Positions 33,374 through 43,921 of a stretch of 44,002 bases of DNA are shown here, piece after piece. Positions within the stretch are counted from its first letter, which is position 1. Each line of letters begins with the position of its first letter. Origin of the DNA: an uncultured Prochlorococcus sp. (lineage in GTDB: Bacteria > Cyanobacteriota > Cyanobacteriia > PCC-6307 > Cyanobiaceae). The notes below the pieces were generated by a model. That model searched no databases and was not told the DNA's origin. It was given only the letters and a program-made list of their open reading frames with translations. The translations under genes and the position numbers were made by a program. The stretch lies in contig CACNYU010000007.1 of assembly GCA_902624785.1 (NCBI GenBank), positions 1 through 44,002 on the forward strand, read 5' to 3'.

Positions 33374-34429
33374 ATGAATGTTGCAATAGTTGGTGCTACA
33401 GGTTACGGAGGTATACAGTTAGTAAATCTATTAAGAAAAAATAAGAATTTTAAAATCACCTTTTTAAGTGGAAATAAATCTTCTGGCTCAAAATGGAATA
33501 ATATGTTTCCTTTTATTAATATTGAAAATGATCTTACTATTGAAAAATATTCTTCCCAACGTATTTTAGAAAGTTCGGACGTAGCAATATTATCTCTTCC
33601 TAGTGGTTTGTCATCGACAATTACGCCTAATTTGATTAAAAGCGGGATAAAAGTTATTGATCTATCTGCAGACTATAGATATAAATCATTAGATAAATGG
33701 AAAGAAATCTATTATAAAGATGCTGAAATTTACGATAGAAATGATTATGAATTATGTCTTGAGTCTGCGTATGGAATACCAGAATTTAATCAAAAAGAAA
33801 TTAAAAAATCAAGAATAATTGCTTGTCCTGGATGTTATCCGACTTCAGCATTAATACCTCTTATTCCCTTTATGCTACAAGGATTAATAGAAAGTGAAGG
33901 TATTATTATTGATTCAAAGAGTGGAATATCTGGAGGAGGGAGAACTCCTAAAGAACATTTACTATATTCTGAAGCAGGTGAAGGTATCTCAGCATATGGC
34001 CTATTAACTCACAGACATACTTCTGAAATAGAACAAATTCTTAATCATGTCTCTGGTCTAAATATTCAGTTAATATTTACTCCACATTTAATTCCCATTG
34101 TAAGAGGTATGTTTTCAACAATTTATGGAAGACTAAAAGACCCTGGATTAACAGCTGATGATTGTAAAATTTTACTAGAAAATTACTATAGGAATTGTTC
34201 AAACGTAAAAGTATTACCCGTTGGAACCTATCCCTCCAGTAAATGGGCTAAAAACACAAACGATATATACATATCAGTAAATGTTGATAATCGAAGTGGC
34301 AAAATAATATTACTCTCTACGATCGATAATCTTTTAAAAGGCCAAGCCGGGCAAGCCATTCAAAATTTAAATATAATCTCAGGTCTTAAATTGAGTGAGG
34401 GTTTAGATTTAACTACTTTTTATCCTTAA
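33374..34429 (+). CDS. argC: N-acetyl-gamma-glutamyl-phosphate reductase
   Basis: ArgC reduces N-acetylglutamyl phosphate to the semialdehyde with NADPH, the third step of arginine synthesis. The 351-residue product has the dinucleotide-binding start VAIVGATGYGGIQLV (3-17), the catalytic Cys154 in PGCYPTSA, and SGISGGGRTPKEHL (about 184-197) and HRHTSEIEQ (about 215-223) of the family. The length is normal. The ATG at 33374 gives the standard N-terminus. It converges on purN with a 21-base overlap. Confidence 0.96.
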   Translation: MNVAIVGATGYGGIQLVNLLRKNKNFKITFLSGNKSSGSKWNNMFPFINIENDLTIEKYSSQRILESSDVAILSLPSGLSSTITPNLIKSGIKVIDLSADYRYKSLDKWKEIYYKDAEIYDRNDYELCLESAYGIPEFNQKEIKKSRIIACPGCYPTSALIPLIPFMLQGLIESEGIIIDSKSGISGGGRTPKEHLLYSEAGEGISAYGLLTHRHTSEIEQILNHVSGLNIQLIFTPHLIPIVRGMFSTIYGRLKDPGLTADDCKILLENYYRNCSNVKVLPVGTYPSSKWAKNTNDIYISVNVDNRSGKIILLSTIDNLLKGQAGQAIQNLNIISGLKLSEGLDLTTFYP

Positions 34430-35068
34430 TTTATTTCTAACTGTGAATCCTGCCTCAGATACAGCGAAGGGCAGAATCTTATGTTCTATATCGTGGATTT
34501 TATTGGTAAGAGTAGTTAAATTATCATCTGTTTTGACTGATAATGCCCCTTGTATAATTAATTTGCCATTATCAACCTCTTTATCCACGAAATGTACTGA
34601 ACAACCTGTTATTAGCACTTTATTTTTTAATGCATCTTGAATAGGATTTTTACCTTTAAATGATGGCAAAAGTGAAGGATGTATATTAATAATTCTATCT
34701 TTAAAAGTATTTACAAAACTTTCTGAAGCTATTTTCATCCACCCTGCCATGACAACTAGTTCAACATTAGATTGCTTAATCTTTCTTATTATATCAGCTT
34801 CAAATTTGTCTTTATTTTGATAATTATTTTCTAAAGCAAGAAAATATGGAATATCAGATTTTATTGCCCTCTTAATACAGCCAGCATTCTCTTTATTTGT
34901 AATTAATAATTTTATATTAATATCTAATTTTTTATTCTTGTATAAATCAATCAAAACCTGAAAATTTGTACCTTCACCTGAAGCTAGAACAGCAATATTT
35001 AATTTTGGATCAAATTTATTAAATTTTTTTAAATCTGGCGAAATTAAATGATTTTCAAAACTTTCCAA
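34409..35068 (-). CDS. purN: Phosphoribosylglycinamide formyltransferase
   Basis: PurN transfers a formyl group from 10-formyl-THF to GAR in purine synthesis. The 219-residue product carries NIAVLASGEGTNFQ (24-37) and the catalytic Asn128, His130 and Asp166 (in NIHPSLLPSFKG and VDKEVDNG). Compared with E. coli PurN the N-terminus is about 22 residues longer. The start is TTG at 35068; no ATG occurs before residue 107, so either this TTG or another non-ATG codon closer to residue 24 must be used. Confidence 0.92.
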   Translation of the reverse strand: MESFENHLISPDLKKFNKFDPKLNIAVLASGEGTNFQVLIDLYKNKKLDINIKLLITNKENAGCIKRAIKSDIPYFLALENNYQNKDKFEADIIRKIKQSNVELVVMAGWMKIASESFVNTFKDRIINIHPSLLPSFKGKNPIQDALKNKVLITGCSVHFVDKEVDNGKLIIQGALSVKTDDNLTTLTNKIHDIEHKILPFAVSEAGFTVRNKLRIKSS

Positions 35069-35212
35069 TTTAATTTATTTTATTAATAAAAATAATAAAT
35101 CATAAAATCATATAAAAAATTAATTTTTTTAGATATGCGAAAACTAAAACAATTTAATTTTAAGATTAATATTAAATTATAAAATTTCTATTTTTAAATA
35201 TCTCAAAGTAGA

Positions 35213-35218
35213 TATAAT
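35213..35218 (+). promoter_or_regulatory. Candidate -10 box for pgi
   Basis: A perfect TATAAT lies 31 bases before the TTG start of pgi, in the 181-base divergent gap with purN. The matching -35 region (about 35190-35195) is only T-rich and a poor match, so a true start site near 35225 is plausible but unproven. The rest of the gap is about 85% A+T with no other structure. Confidence 0.35.
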
Positions 35219-35249
35219 AATTAAAATAAATAACAGTACATCTAAAGAT

Positions 35250-36830
35250 TTGAATAAACATAATTTAAATAATTGGAAAAAGTTTTCTAACTATCTATGG
35301 TTTAATAATGAATTAAATATTTGGATAGATATAAGCAAAATTAATTTTATTGAAGAAGATTTTGAAGATATTAATAAAAAATTTGTAAAAGTTTTCAATG
35401 CTTTAGATGATCTTGAAAATGGTGCAATTGCTAATATTGATGAAAATAGACAGGTTGGTCACTACTGGTTAAGAAATTCATCTATTGCTCCAAGTAATAT
35501 TATTAGAGATAAAATTGATAACGAAATATCTAATATTAAAGAATTTGGAAAAGAAATATTAGAAGGAAATATTCTTAATAGCAAATTTCAAAAATATACA
35601 GATGTATTATGGATAGGTATTGGTGGTAGTGGCTTAGGTCCATTATTAATTGTTGATTCACTGAAGAAGAATTCTGTGGGTTTAAACTTTTCCTTTATTG
35701 ACAATATTGATCCATTTTTAATAAAAGAAAAATTAATAGAAATAAATAACCGCTTATCAAGCACTTTATTTGTAATTGTCAGTAAATCAGGAGGTACTCC
35801 TGAGCCGAGAATAGCTATGGATATTATTAGAAAGAATGTTGAGCAAGAGGGTATAAATTGGTCTTCTCAAGCGATAGCAATCACTATGGGGGAAAGTAAA
35901 TTATATAAAAGAGCTTCTGAAGAGAATTGGTTAAGAATTTTTGATCTTCCTGATTGGGTAGGTGGTAGAACCAGCATTACAAGTTCTGTAGGACTTCTAC
36001 CCTTAATTTTAATAAATGAAAATATTGAGGATTTCCTTAAAGGAGCAGCAAAAATGGATGAAATCTCTAGGTCAAAAAAAATAAAAAACAATCCTGCAGC
36101 TCTATTAGCCGCTTCATGGTATTTCAGTGGAGAAGGTTTTGGGAAAAGGGATATGGTAGTTCTTCCATATAGAGATAGGTTACAGGTCTTTAGTAAATAT
36201 CTTCAACAATTAGTGATGGAATCTCTAGGAAAGAAACAGGATAGGTTAGGAAATATAGTACACCAAGGTATTTCAGTTTTTGGAAATAAAGGTTCGACTG
36301 ATCAACATGCATATGTGCAACAATTACGAGATGGTTTGGATAATTTCTTCTGTACATTTATTGAATCATTAGATATGCCACATGACCTCAATAACTTTGA
36401 TTTAGAAGACCCTAAGTCATATCTATCTGGTTTTTTACAAGGTACGCGATCTGCTCTATCAAAAGAAGGAAGACAAAGTGTAACCATAACATTAAGTGAA
36501 TTTAATACTTTTACATTAGGAGCAATAATCGCTTTATTTGAAAGAGCAGTTTCTTTTTATGCAGAGTTAGTCGATATTAATGCATATGATCAACCGGGAG
36601 TGGAGGCGGGTAAAAAGGCAGCTGCAGATATAATTTTGATTCAACGTGAAATAAAATTATTATTTGAACAAAATGAAGTTTTAACCATTGATAAAATAGA
36701 TAAAAGTATAGAGAAATCTGATCCAGAAACTATTTTTTTAATATTAAGACAAATGTGTTTCAATAATAAGAATTATAAATCTGAAGGTGACTGGTCTATT
36801 CCAGATTCATTGAAAATTAGAAAATTATAA
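35250..36830 (+). CDS. pgi: Glucose-6-phosphate isomerase
   Basis: Pgi interconverts glucose 6-phosphate and fructose 6-phosphate, linking the Calvin cycle, glycogen and the oxidative pentose phosphate pathway. The 526-residue product has the SIS domains with [14 protein letters not shown] (about 123-136), [13 protein letters not shown] (about 176-188), [15 protein letters not shown] (about 238-252), and the [11 protein letters not shown] segment with the catalytic histidine (about 349-359). The start is TTG at 35250; no ATG lies in frame before the first SIS domain. It converges on leuS with no gap (leuS ends at 36831). Confidence 0.95.
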   Translation: MNKHNLNNWKKFSNYLWFNNELNIWIDISKINFIEEDFEDINKKFVKVFNALDDLENGAIANIDENRQVGHYWLRNSSIAPSNIIRDKIDNEISNIKEFGKEILEGNILNSKFQKYTDVLWIGIGGSGLGPLLIVDSLKKNSVGLNFSFIDNIDPFLIKEKLIEINNRLSSTLFVIVSKSGGTPEPRIAMDIIRKNVEQEGINWSSQAIAITMGESKLYKRASEENWLRIFDLPDWVGGRTSITSSVGLLPLILINENIEDFLKGAAKMDEISRSKKIKNNPAALLAASWYFSGEGFGKRDMVVLPYRDRLQVFSKYLQQLVMESLGKKQDRLGNIVHQGISVFGNKGSTDQHAYVQQLRDGLDNFFCTFIESLDMPHDLNNFDLEDPKSYLSGFLQGTRSALSKEGRQSVTITLSEFNTFTLGAIIALFERAVSFYAELVDINAYDQPGVEAGKKAAADIILIQREIKLLFEQNEVLTIDKIDKSIEKSDPETIFLILRQMCFNNKNYKSEGDWSIPDSLKIRKL

Positions 36831-39401
36831 TTAAACTACTATATTTATAATCTTACCTTTCACGATAATAACCTTTTTAATTTCTTTATTATTGATCCAC
36901 TTACTAATAGTAGGCCTTTCTAAGCTTTTTTTCTTGAGAATATCTTCTGAAGCATCTGCAGATATGTTTATTTTATCTCTTACTTTTCCATTTATTTGAA
37001 TTACTAATTCATAACTATTGAGAATTAATGCTTTTGGGTCATATTCAGGCCAATTCTGTAGGTGAACTGACTCATTTGAGCCTAATAAATGCCATAGTTC
37101 TTCAGATATATGAGGAGAAAATGGTGCAAGCAAAATACAGAAATTTTGTAGTATTATTTTTTTTAAATTTGAACTTATATTTTTAAAATCTTGATTAATT
37201 GCATTGCAAAATTTCATTAATTCTGAAATAGCAGTATTAAATTGATTGTTCTCAATATCATTTGATATCTCTTTAATAGCTAAATTCATTGAACGTAGTA
37301 TATTTTTTTCATAGAGTTCTTGTTTTAGATTTTCTTTTTCTGAACATAACTCATTTGAATATTCATAGTATAATTTCCAAACTCTTGAAAGAAATCTAAA
37401 CTGCCCTTCAACATCAGAATCTCCCCATTCCAAATCCTTTTCTGGGGGAGCTTTGAATAAAATAAACATCCTGGCAGTATCTGCACCATATCTCTTAATA
37501 ACAGTCTCAGGATCGATACCATTATATTTTGATTTTGACATTTTTTCAAATAAAATTTCTAATTTTGAATTGTCTTCAGGATCAATAGGATTATTAATAT
37601 CTTTTATTTTATTTAATGGAATATACTTTCCAGTATTTTTATTTTTATATGCTGGAGATTGAACCATGCCTTGTGTTAGAAGTTTTTTAAAAGGTTCATT
37701 AATATCAAATAAATTGTTATCTTTCAATGCTTTAGTTAAAAAGCGAGCATAGAGCAGGTGCAAAATTGCATGCTCTACTCCCCCAACATATTGGTCAACT
37801 GGAAGCCACTTATTAATCGTTTCTTTAATAAATGGTTTATCATTTAACTCTGTGCATGGATATCTCAAGAAATACCATGACGAGCACATAAATGTATCCA
37901 TAGTGTCTGATTCTCTTTTTGATTCAGAACCACACCTTGGACATTTTATATTTTGCCATTTATTTGATTTATTTAAGAAATTTATTTTATTTGAATCGAT
38001 CACTAAATCTTTTGGTAACTTAACTGGCAGATCCTGCGTCTCTACTGGAATTGGTCCACATTTTGAGCAGTTAATAATTGGTATGGGACATCCCCAATAT
38101 CTTTGTCTCGAAATTAACCAGTCTCTTAATTTATATTGAATTTTTTCTTCTCCCCATCCATTATTTTTTGCAATATCTAAGAATTTCTTTTTAGCTTCAA
38201 AATTTGAAATTCCATCATAATTATCTGAATTTATTAAAATTCCATCTTCCTCAAAAGCATTTGTTTCATTAACATTTAAATCTTTGATATCTTTACTAAT
38301 AACTTTTCTTATATTTATTTTATATTTTTGAGAGAACTCAAAATCTCTTTGATCATGAGCAGGGACCCCCATTACCGCTCCTGTTCCATAATCGTCTAAA
38401 ACATAACTTGCAACCCATATTGGGATTTCCTCATTATTAATGGGATTTAAAGCCTTTAATCCAGTATTAAATCCTATTTTTTCTTTTTCTTGATCATAGT
38501 TATTAAATATTTCTTTTAGATTACTAATTTTATCTTTTATTTTTTGATTACTAATAATACTAGTAACTTGGTGATTTGGTGAAATTGCTATGTAAGTAAC
38601 TCCAAATAATGTATCTATCCTTGTTGTAAAAACATTTAGTTTTAACTCATCATTATTTTTAAGCTTAAATTTAATAGTTGCTCCAATCGACCTCCCTATC
38701 CAGTTTTCTTGCATTATCCTAACTCTTTCAGGCCATCCCTTAAGATTCTTAAGATCATCTAAAAGTTCGTCTGCATAATTGGTAATTTTTAAATACCATT
38801 GATTTAAGAGTTTTTTTTCTACAATTGCACCCGATCTCCATGATTTCCCTTCAGAGTCAACTTGTTCATTTGCTAAAACAGTTTTATCTATTGGATCCCA
38901 ATTCACCTCAGATTTTTTTTTATAAACTAGTCCTGATTTAAATAATTCTAAAAATAAAAATTGCGTCCATTTATAATAATCTTCATTGCATGTAGCAAAT
39001 TCTTTTTCCCAATCAACAGAAAGGCCTAAAACTTTAAGTTGAGATTTCATATGTGAAATATTATCTTTTGTCCATAATTCAGGATTTATTCCTCTTTCAA
39101 TTGCAGCATTTTCTGCAGGTAGTCCAAAAGCATCCCAACCCATAGGATGTAAAACATCCTTTCCTTTTAATTTTTGATAACGAGCTATTACATCTGTTAT
39201 TACATAATTCCTTACATGGCCCATATGTAAATTTCCAGATGGATAAGGGAACATTGATAAAGCGTAAAACTTTTCTTTATTTTCACTATCATTAGTTTTA
39301 TATAAATTATCTTTTGACCATTTAGTTTGCCATTTATTTTCTATGAGATTAGGTTCATACAATTTCTTAAAGGTTAAATTAGAATTAATTAAATTATCCA
39401 C
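36831..39401 (-). CDS. leuS: Leucyl-tRNA synthetase
   Basis: LeuRS charges tRNA-Leu and edits mischarged products. The 856-residue class I enzyme has the HIGH-type motif HMGH (59-62), a CP1 editing domain (about 220-420) with TRIDTLFGVTYIA, a zinc-binding insert with two CxxC pairs (CSKC and CPRC), the KMSKS loop at about 619-624, and the C-terminal QINGKVRDKI segment. The start is GTG at 39401, which gives the expected N-terminus; no upstream ATG is in frame before a stop. It diverges from dapF (99-base gap). Confidence 0.96.
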   Translation of the reverse strand: MDNLINSNLTFKKLYEPNLIENKWQTKWSKDNLYKTNDSENKEKFYALSMFPYPSGNLHMGHVRNYVITDVIARYQKLKGKDVLHPMGWDAFGLPAENAAIERGINPELWTKDNISHMKSQLKVLGLSVDWEKEFATCNEDYYKWTQFLFLELFKSGLVYKKKSEVNWDPIDKTVLANEQVDSEGKSWRSGAIVEKKLLNQWYLKITNYADELLDDLKNLKGWPERVRIMQENWIGRSIGATIKFKLKNNDELKLNVFTTRIDTLFGVTYIAISPNHQVTSIISNQKIKDKISNLKEIFNNYDQEKEKIGFNTGLKALNPINNEEIPIWVASYVLDDYGTGAVMGVPAHDQRDFEFSQKYKINIRKVISKDIKDLNVNETNAFEEDGILINSDNYDGISNFEAKKKFLDIAKNNGWGEEKIQYKLRDWLISRQRYWGCPIPIINCSKCGPIPVETQDLPVKLPKDLVIDSNKINFLNKSNKWQNIKCPRCGSESKRESDTMDTFMCSSWYFLRYPCTELNDKPFIKETINKWLPVDQYVGGVEHAILHLLYARFLTKALKDNNLFDINEPFKKLLTQGMVQSPAYKNKNTGKYIPLNKIKDINNPIDPEDNSKLEILFEKMSKSKYNGIDPETVIKRYGADTARMFILFKAPPEKDLEWGDSDVEGQFRFLSRVWKLYYEYSNELCSEKENLKQELYEKNILRSMNLAIKEISNDIENNQFNTAISELMKFCNAINQDFKNISSNLKKIILQNFCILLAPFSPHISEELWHLLGSNESVHLQNWPEYDPKALILNSYELVIQINGKVRDKINISADASEDILKKKSLERPTISKWINNKEIKKVIIVKGKIINIVV

Positions 39402-39500
39402 TAGTTTATCAATTAAAGTAATTTAGTTATTATTCTACATAAGGGATTAAAATGTTAATAACTTTTTTTTTATTAAAATTGAGATAATAGTAATTAAATT

Positions 39501-40361
39501 ATGAATAAGTTCGAATTTTATAAATATGAAGGGAATGGCAATGACTTTATAATTATAGATTCCAGAAATAATGATTCATACAACCGGCTTATATCTAACA
39601 ATATTTTTAATATTAGAAGATTGTGTGACAGGAATTATGGAATTGGTGCTGATGGCATAATTTTTATTCTAAATCCCGACTATAATAATGATTCAAGAAT
39701 GATTATTTTTAATTCAGACGGATCTGAAGCTGAAATGTGTGGGAATGGAATTCGATGCATGATTGAATATTTGAATAATCAAGAAAATTCTCTAATTGAT
39801 AAATTTGAATATAAAATCGAAACAAAAGCTGGTTTAAAAGTTGCAAAATATAATTCAGGCAAAATTACAGTAAGAATGGGAAAACCTATTTTTGAAAATA
39901 AATTAATTCCCACCACTATAAATAAAAATAATAATGAATTACTTACAGATAAATTTAATTATAAAAACTTTAAGGAGCAAGGTTATACGGTTGGTATGGG
40001 TAACCCGCATTTAATTTTCTTTGTAGATGATCTTGCCTTGATATCGCATAAAGAACTTGGACCGGTATTTGAAAATAATAATTTATTTCCTGAAAAAACT
40101 AATGTACATTTTTGTCAAATTATAAATAGTAAAAAAATTATTGTTAAAGTATGGGAAAGAGGTGCAGGATCTACTCTTGCATGCGGAACAGGTGCTTGTG
40201 CTATACATGTTGCGGCGAGGAAGCTTTCTAAATGTGAAGAAAAAACTTCAATTATCTTACCTGGAGGAGAACTATGTATTGAATGGAATAACACAAATGA
40301 TGAAGTTTTAATGACAGGTATTGCTAATAAGGTTTTTGAAGGTTCTTTTACTCTTACATAA
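39501..40361 (+). CDS. dapF: Diaminopimelate epimerase
   Basis: DapF converts LL- to meso-diaminopimelate, needed for lysine and for peptidoglycan cross-links. The 286-residue product has YEGNGNDFIIID (9-20), the first catalytic cysteine Cys80 in AEMCGNGIRC, and the second in ACGTGACAIH (about residue 228). It begins with ATG at 39501 and heads a four-gene run with spacings of 4, 3 and 3 bases (dapF, cysteine desulfurase, DUF1995, PBP4-like), probably one operon. Confidence 0.96.
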   Translation: MNKFEFYKYEGNGNDFIIIDSRNNDSYNRLISNNIFNIRRLCDRNYGIGADGIIFILNPDYNNDSRMIIFNSDGSEAEMCGNGIRCMIEYLNNQENSLIDKFEYKIETKAGLKVAKYNSGKITVRMGKPIFENKLIPTTINKNNNELLTDKFNYKNFKEQGYTVGMGNPHLIFFVDDLALISHKELGPVFENNNLFPEKTNVHFCQIINSKKIIVKVWERGAGSTLACGTGACAIHVAARKLSKCEEKTSIILPGGELCIEWNNTNDEVLMTGIANKVFEGSFTLT

Positions 40362-40365
40362 ATAG

Positions 40366-41538
40366 ATGAAAGACGACTTTATCTATTTTGATCATGCATC
40401 TACCTCACCTTTATCTCGAGATGTCTTAAAAAAAATAAATTCTGCAAATTTGAATTACTGGGGTAATGTTTCTGCTACTTATAAATTTGGTATTACTTGT
40501 TCGATAGAATTAGAAACTATTAGAAATAATATTGCCTTGATTTTTAATGCAAGTCCAGATGATATTATTTTTACTTCAGGATCATCAGAATCTATTTCCA
40601 TTGTTTTCAATAAATTATCAGATAATTTTAAACCTGAGAATATTGTTATCTCTGAAGTTGAACATCAAGCAACTGTAATTTCATCAAATATTTTAAGAAA
40701 AAGGGGATGGAAAATAATTGAATGGGAAGTTGATAATAAAGGAATTGTAAATATAAATAAATTAGAAGATTATTTAAATCCTAAAACAAAATTGATATCA
40801 ATAATATGGGGCCAAAGTGAAATAGGATCATTGCAACCTATTCAATTAATAGGAAAAAGATGTAGAGAAAATAATATATTATTCCATGTAGATGCGACTC
40901 AAATAATTAGTAATGGCATTTTTAATTGGCAAGAATTAAATTGTGATTTACTTAGCTTATCAGCTCATAAATTTGGAGGGCCCAAAGGTGTTGGAATACT
41001 ATTTACAAATTATAAATCACGTTCATTTTTAAGGAATTCTGATATTTCCCTGACGCATGAATATTCAATAAGGCAAGGAACACAACCTCTCCCTTTGATA
41101 TGCGGAATGTATCAAGCTTTACAAAATATTAATGGTTTAATTACTTTTTCAAATTATTCAGCTGTATTTAAAAATAATAAAATAATTTTTTTAAAAGATT
41201 ATCTTTTAAATTTAATTAAAGATAATAAATATGTAGAAATTACTGGATGTATAGAAAATCGATTACCAAATCATTTATCATTTATTTTATTAAATAAAAA
41301 TCTTTTACCGATTAAGGCTTACAAAGTTATTAATTTTATGTCTAGTAATAATATTTCAATAAGTAGTGGTAGTTCATGTTCCAGTCATAATAAAAATCCT
41401 AGTAAAGTATTAACTAAATTAAATTTAGAAAATGATAAACTTTTTTCAAATATAAGATTAAGTTTTAGTGAAAATAATTCAATAGATCAGATAGATAAAT
41501 TTCATAATTACCTTTTAAAGTGTATTGATAAATTTTAA
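40366..41538 (+). CDS. Cysteine desulfurase (NifS/IscS-like)
   Basis: A class V PLP enzyme of 390 residues that removes sulfur from cysteine for Fe-S clusters or thiolation. It starts with YFDHASTSPLS (7-17), a family hallmark, and has SGSSESIS (about 71-78), HVDATQI (about 178), the PLP lysine in SAHKFGGPKG (about 203) and the catalytic cysteine in SSGSSCSSHNKNP (about 339). It is shorter and more divergent than housekeeping IscS or SufS, so it may be a secondary desulfurase. It lies 4 bases after dapF and 3 before the DUF1995 gene. Confidence 0.89.
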   Translation: MKDDFIYFDHASTSPLSRDVLKKINSANLNYWGNVSATYKFGITCSIELETIRNNIALIFNASPDDIIFTSGSSESISIVFNKLSDNFKPENIVISEVEHQATVISSNILRKRGWKIIEWEVDNKGIVNINKLEDYLNPKTKLISIIWGQSEIGSLQPIQLIGKRCRENNILFHVDATQIISNGIFNWQELNCDLLSLSAHKFGGPKGVGILFTNYKSRSFLRNSDISLTHEYSIRQGTQPLPLICGMYQALQNINGLITFSNYSAVFKNNKIIFLKDYLLNLIKDNKYVEITGCIENRLPNHLSFILLNKNLLPIKAYKVINFMSSNNISISSGSSCSSHNKNPSKVLTKLNLENDKLFSNIRLSFSENNSIDQIDKFHNYLLKCIDKF

Positions 41539-41541
41539 TAG

Positions 41542-42159
41542 ATGTTTGTTTTACCTAATGATCTAAATAAAGCTATCAATGATATGGAAAAATCCGTATT
41601 AAGTAGTTTGGATTCTGATAAATCAAGATTAATTGTAGAATTTAAATTTGAGGGAATTAAATTTAATAGAATTTCTTTCAAATTATTTAATTTATTAGCG
41701 AATAATAATGAAGTATATCTTACTTATTCTGATCCTGGAGCTGTTGCTTTAGCCCAACGAGACTATAAGGAAATTAAAGATAAAATATTTACTTTTAATT
41801 CATTTACAAAATCTCCACATATTTTAGAAAGTAATTCAATTTTAATTTCAATGCTTCCCCAGCCATATGATTTTGATTCCTTTGAACCAATGTGCGAAAA
41901 TTTTTTAGGCAAACATATTTCGATTAATCCTAAATTTGAAGATGCAAATATTGGAATAGGAACTGTTATTAGAGAGAGAAGAAAAAACTTTGTAAAAACA
42001 TGGACAAATATTTATTTTATTCAACCATTAAATAATGGAGCCTTAATGCACATTTTTCCAAATAATTGGGCTCTTTTTAAAGAAAAAGATAATAAGTATT
42101 ATTTTGTAAAAGATTTTGATTCTAAACCTGATAATGAAACTATTTTTATAAATCTTTAA
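41542..42159 (+). CDS. DUF1995 family protein
   Basis: A 205-residue soluble protein of the cyanobacterial/plastid DUF1995 family. Visible are LPNDLNKAINDMEKSV (4-19), RLIVEFKFEGIKFNRISFKLFNLL-type segment (about 29-52), TYSDPGAVALAQRDY (about 60-74), and the VIRERRKNFVKTWTNIYFIQPL-type segment (about 148-169). Plant homologues are chloroplast-targeted; some are linked to starch or ATP-related roles, but the bacterial function is unknown. It is the third gene of the dapF operon. Confidence 0.84.
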   Translation: MFVLPNDLNKAINDMEKSVLSSLDSDKSRLIVEFKFEGIKFNRISFKLFNLLANNNEVYLTYSDPGAVALAQRDYKEIKDKIFTFNSFTKSPHILESNSILISMLPQPYDFDSFEPMCENFLGKHISINPKFEDANIGIGTVIRERRKNFVKTWTNIYFIQPLNNGALMHIFPNNWALFKEKDNKYYFVKDFDSKPDNETIFINL

Positions 42160-42162
42160 TTA

Positions 42163-43386
42163 ATGCTTTTAAAAAAATATAAATCAACTGTATATTTTTT
42201 TATATTTTTACTATTAATTCCTTTCTGCCTAAAGTATTTAAACAATTTTAGAAATAAAAGATTTCTAGAAAACTTATATTTTAATTCACCAATATTTTTT
42301 TTGAATAAAAAAATTTGCAAAAATTATGATCTTTTAAAAAATAAATATCTTGATAAAACAATTAGCTTTACATTGATTGATAATGAAGGAAATATTATTA
42401 GTGAATATAACTCAAAAATTGCAAGGTTACCTGCCTCAAATATAAAGTTATTATCTACAGGTTATGTTATTAGTAAATATAATAATTTTTATTCATTAAA
42501 AACAGAACTTTATAAGGATAATAAAAATAATTATTTTATCGAGGGTAGCGGAGATCCAGATTTAACACTTAATGATATTCAAACTTTAATAAATAATATA
42601 AAGTTCAATAAAATTATCAATATAACTTTATTTGAGGTTAACAGAGATTTATATTGGCCTGAAGGGTGGACAGGTCAAGATAAATTATATAAATATGGAT
42701 CACCAATTACAAAATTAGCAATAAATAGTAATTCTTCTGGATATATGAATATACAAAAATTAAAAGATTATATTTATAGGTATCTTTTAGCAAAGTTTCC
42801 TAATTCTGAAATTAATATATTCATTAAAGAATTTCCCAATGATTTAAAGAAGAAAAAAGTATTAATTAAAAGTATTAATTCAAATCCAATTTTATCCCTA
42901 GTAACTTTAGCAAATGCTGAAAGTCATAATTTTACTTCAGAATCTCTGTTTAAAAATGCTTCTGATACTTGGAACGATAATTCATATCAAAAACTATATT
43001 TTTGGCTAAAAAATAGAGGTTTACCTATAAAAGATTTATATATATCTGATGCTAGTGGTTTATCTAGAAATAATAAAGTTACAACTAATTTAATTGCTTC
43101 CTTTTTGCATAAAATGAAATTTAATAATAATTATGAGTTTTATGCCTCTACATTATCGATTATAGGAATGAGGGGGACTTTAGCAAATTCTTTTTTAAAT
43201 AGTAAAGTAAATAGGAAATTTTTTGGAAAAACTGGTACATTATCAAATGTGTTTTCCTTGTCAGGTTATTTGTATAAAAGAGATAAGATTTATTCAATAA
43301 GTATTATTCAAAACTCTAGTATAATTGATAAAAATAAAATTCTAAATTTACTCAATGATTTGTATGAAATAGAGGAATGTAAATAA
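42163..43386 (+). CDS. PBP4-like D-alanyl-D-alanine carboxypeptidase
   Basis: A class C low-molecular-weight penicillin-binding protein (peptidase S13, DacB-like) that trims or opens peptidoglycan cross-links in the periplasm. The 407-residue product starts with a membrane/signal segment (about 9-24). The active-site motifs are SNIK with Ser92 and Lys95, the SRN motif in DASGLSRNN, and KTGT at about 354. It is smaller than E. coli PBP4 (477), with a reduced insert domain. It ends the dapF operon and converges on coaD with a 2-base gap. Confidence 0.9.
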   Translation: MLLKKYKSTVYFFIFLLLIPFCLKYLNNFRNKRFLENLYFNSPIFFLNKKICKNYDLLKNKYLDKTISFTLIDNEGNIISEYNSKIARLPASNIKLLSTGYVISKYNNFYSLKTELYKDNKNNYFIEGSGDPDLTLNDIQTLINNIKFNKIINITLFEVNRDLYWPEGWTGQDKLYKYGSPITKLAINSNSSGYMNIQKLKDYIYRYLLAKFPNSEINIFIKEFPNDLKKKKVLIKSINSNPILSLVTLANAESHNFTSESLFKNASDTWNDNSYQKLYFWLKNRGLPIKDLYISDASGLSRNNKVTTNLIASFLHKMKFNNNYEFYASTLSIIGMRGTLANSFLNSKVNRKFFGKTGTLSNVFSLSGYLYKRDKIYSISIIQNSSIIDKNKILNLLNDLYEIEECK

Positions 43387-43388
43387 AT

Positions 43389-43862
43389 TTATTTATAAAA
43401 CTTCTTAAGATCTTTCTCCACAATAGGGGGAACCATATGTTTTATTTCACCATTAAATTTTGCTACCTCCTTTACTAATGAACTACTCAAAAAACTAAAA
43501 TTAGTATCTGTTGACAAAAATATCGTTTCAATTTCTCTATTAAGTGATCTATTTGTATGAGATATTTGGAGTTCATACTCAAAATCACTCATAGCTCTCA
43601 ATCCTCTGAGTATGAGATTCGCTTTTACTTTTTTTGCACAATCAACAGTAAGACCATGAAATGATATAACTTCTACGTTTCTTAATTTAATGACAGAATT
43701 TTTAATTTGATTAATCCTCTTCTCAAGTGTAAAAGTAGGTTTTTTTGTGGTATTTTCTAATACACCAACTATAACTTCACCAAAGATCATTTCTGCTCTT
43801 TCTATTAGATCTAAATGTCCATTTGTAAGAGGATCAAAAGTTCCAGGATAAAGTATTTTCAT
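43389..43862 (-). CDS. coaD: Pantetheine-phosphate adenylyltransferase
   Basis: CoaD transfers AMP to 4'-phosphopantetheine, the penultimate step in CoA synthesis. The 157-residue product has the nucleotidyltransferase start [16 protein letters not shown] (5-20, with His16), [17 protein letters not shown] (about 86-102) and [11 protein letters not shown] (about 124-134). The length is standard. It begins with ATG at 43862 and diverges from the flavin reductase gene. Confidence 0.97.
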   Translation of the reverse strand: MKILYPGTFDPLTNGHLDLIERAEMIFGEVIVGVLENTTKKPTFTLEKRINQIKNSVIKLRNVEVISFHGLTVDCAKKVKANLILRGLRAMSDFEYELQISHTNRSLNREIETIFLSTDTNFSFLSSSLVKEVAKFNGEIKHMVPPIVEKDLKKFYK

Positions 43863-43921
43863 ATAAATATTTTATTAAAAAAGCAAAACTAGTTAAAATA
43901 AAAATAACACTAAAATACATT

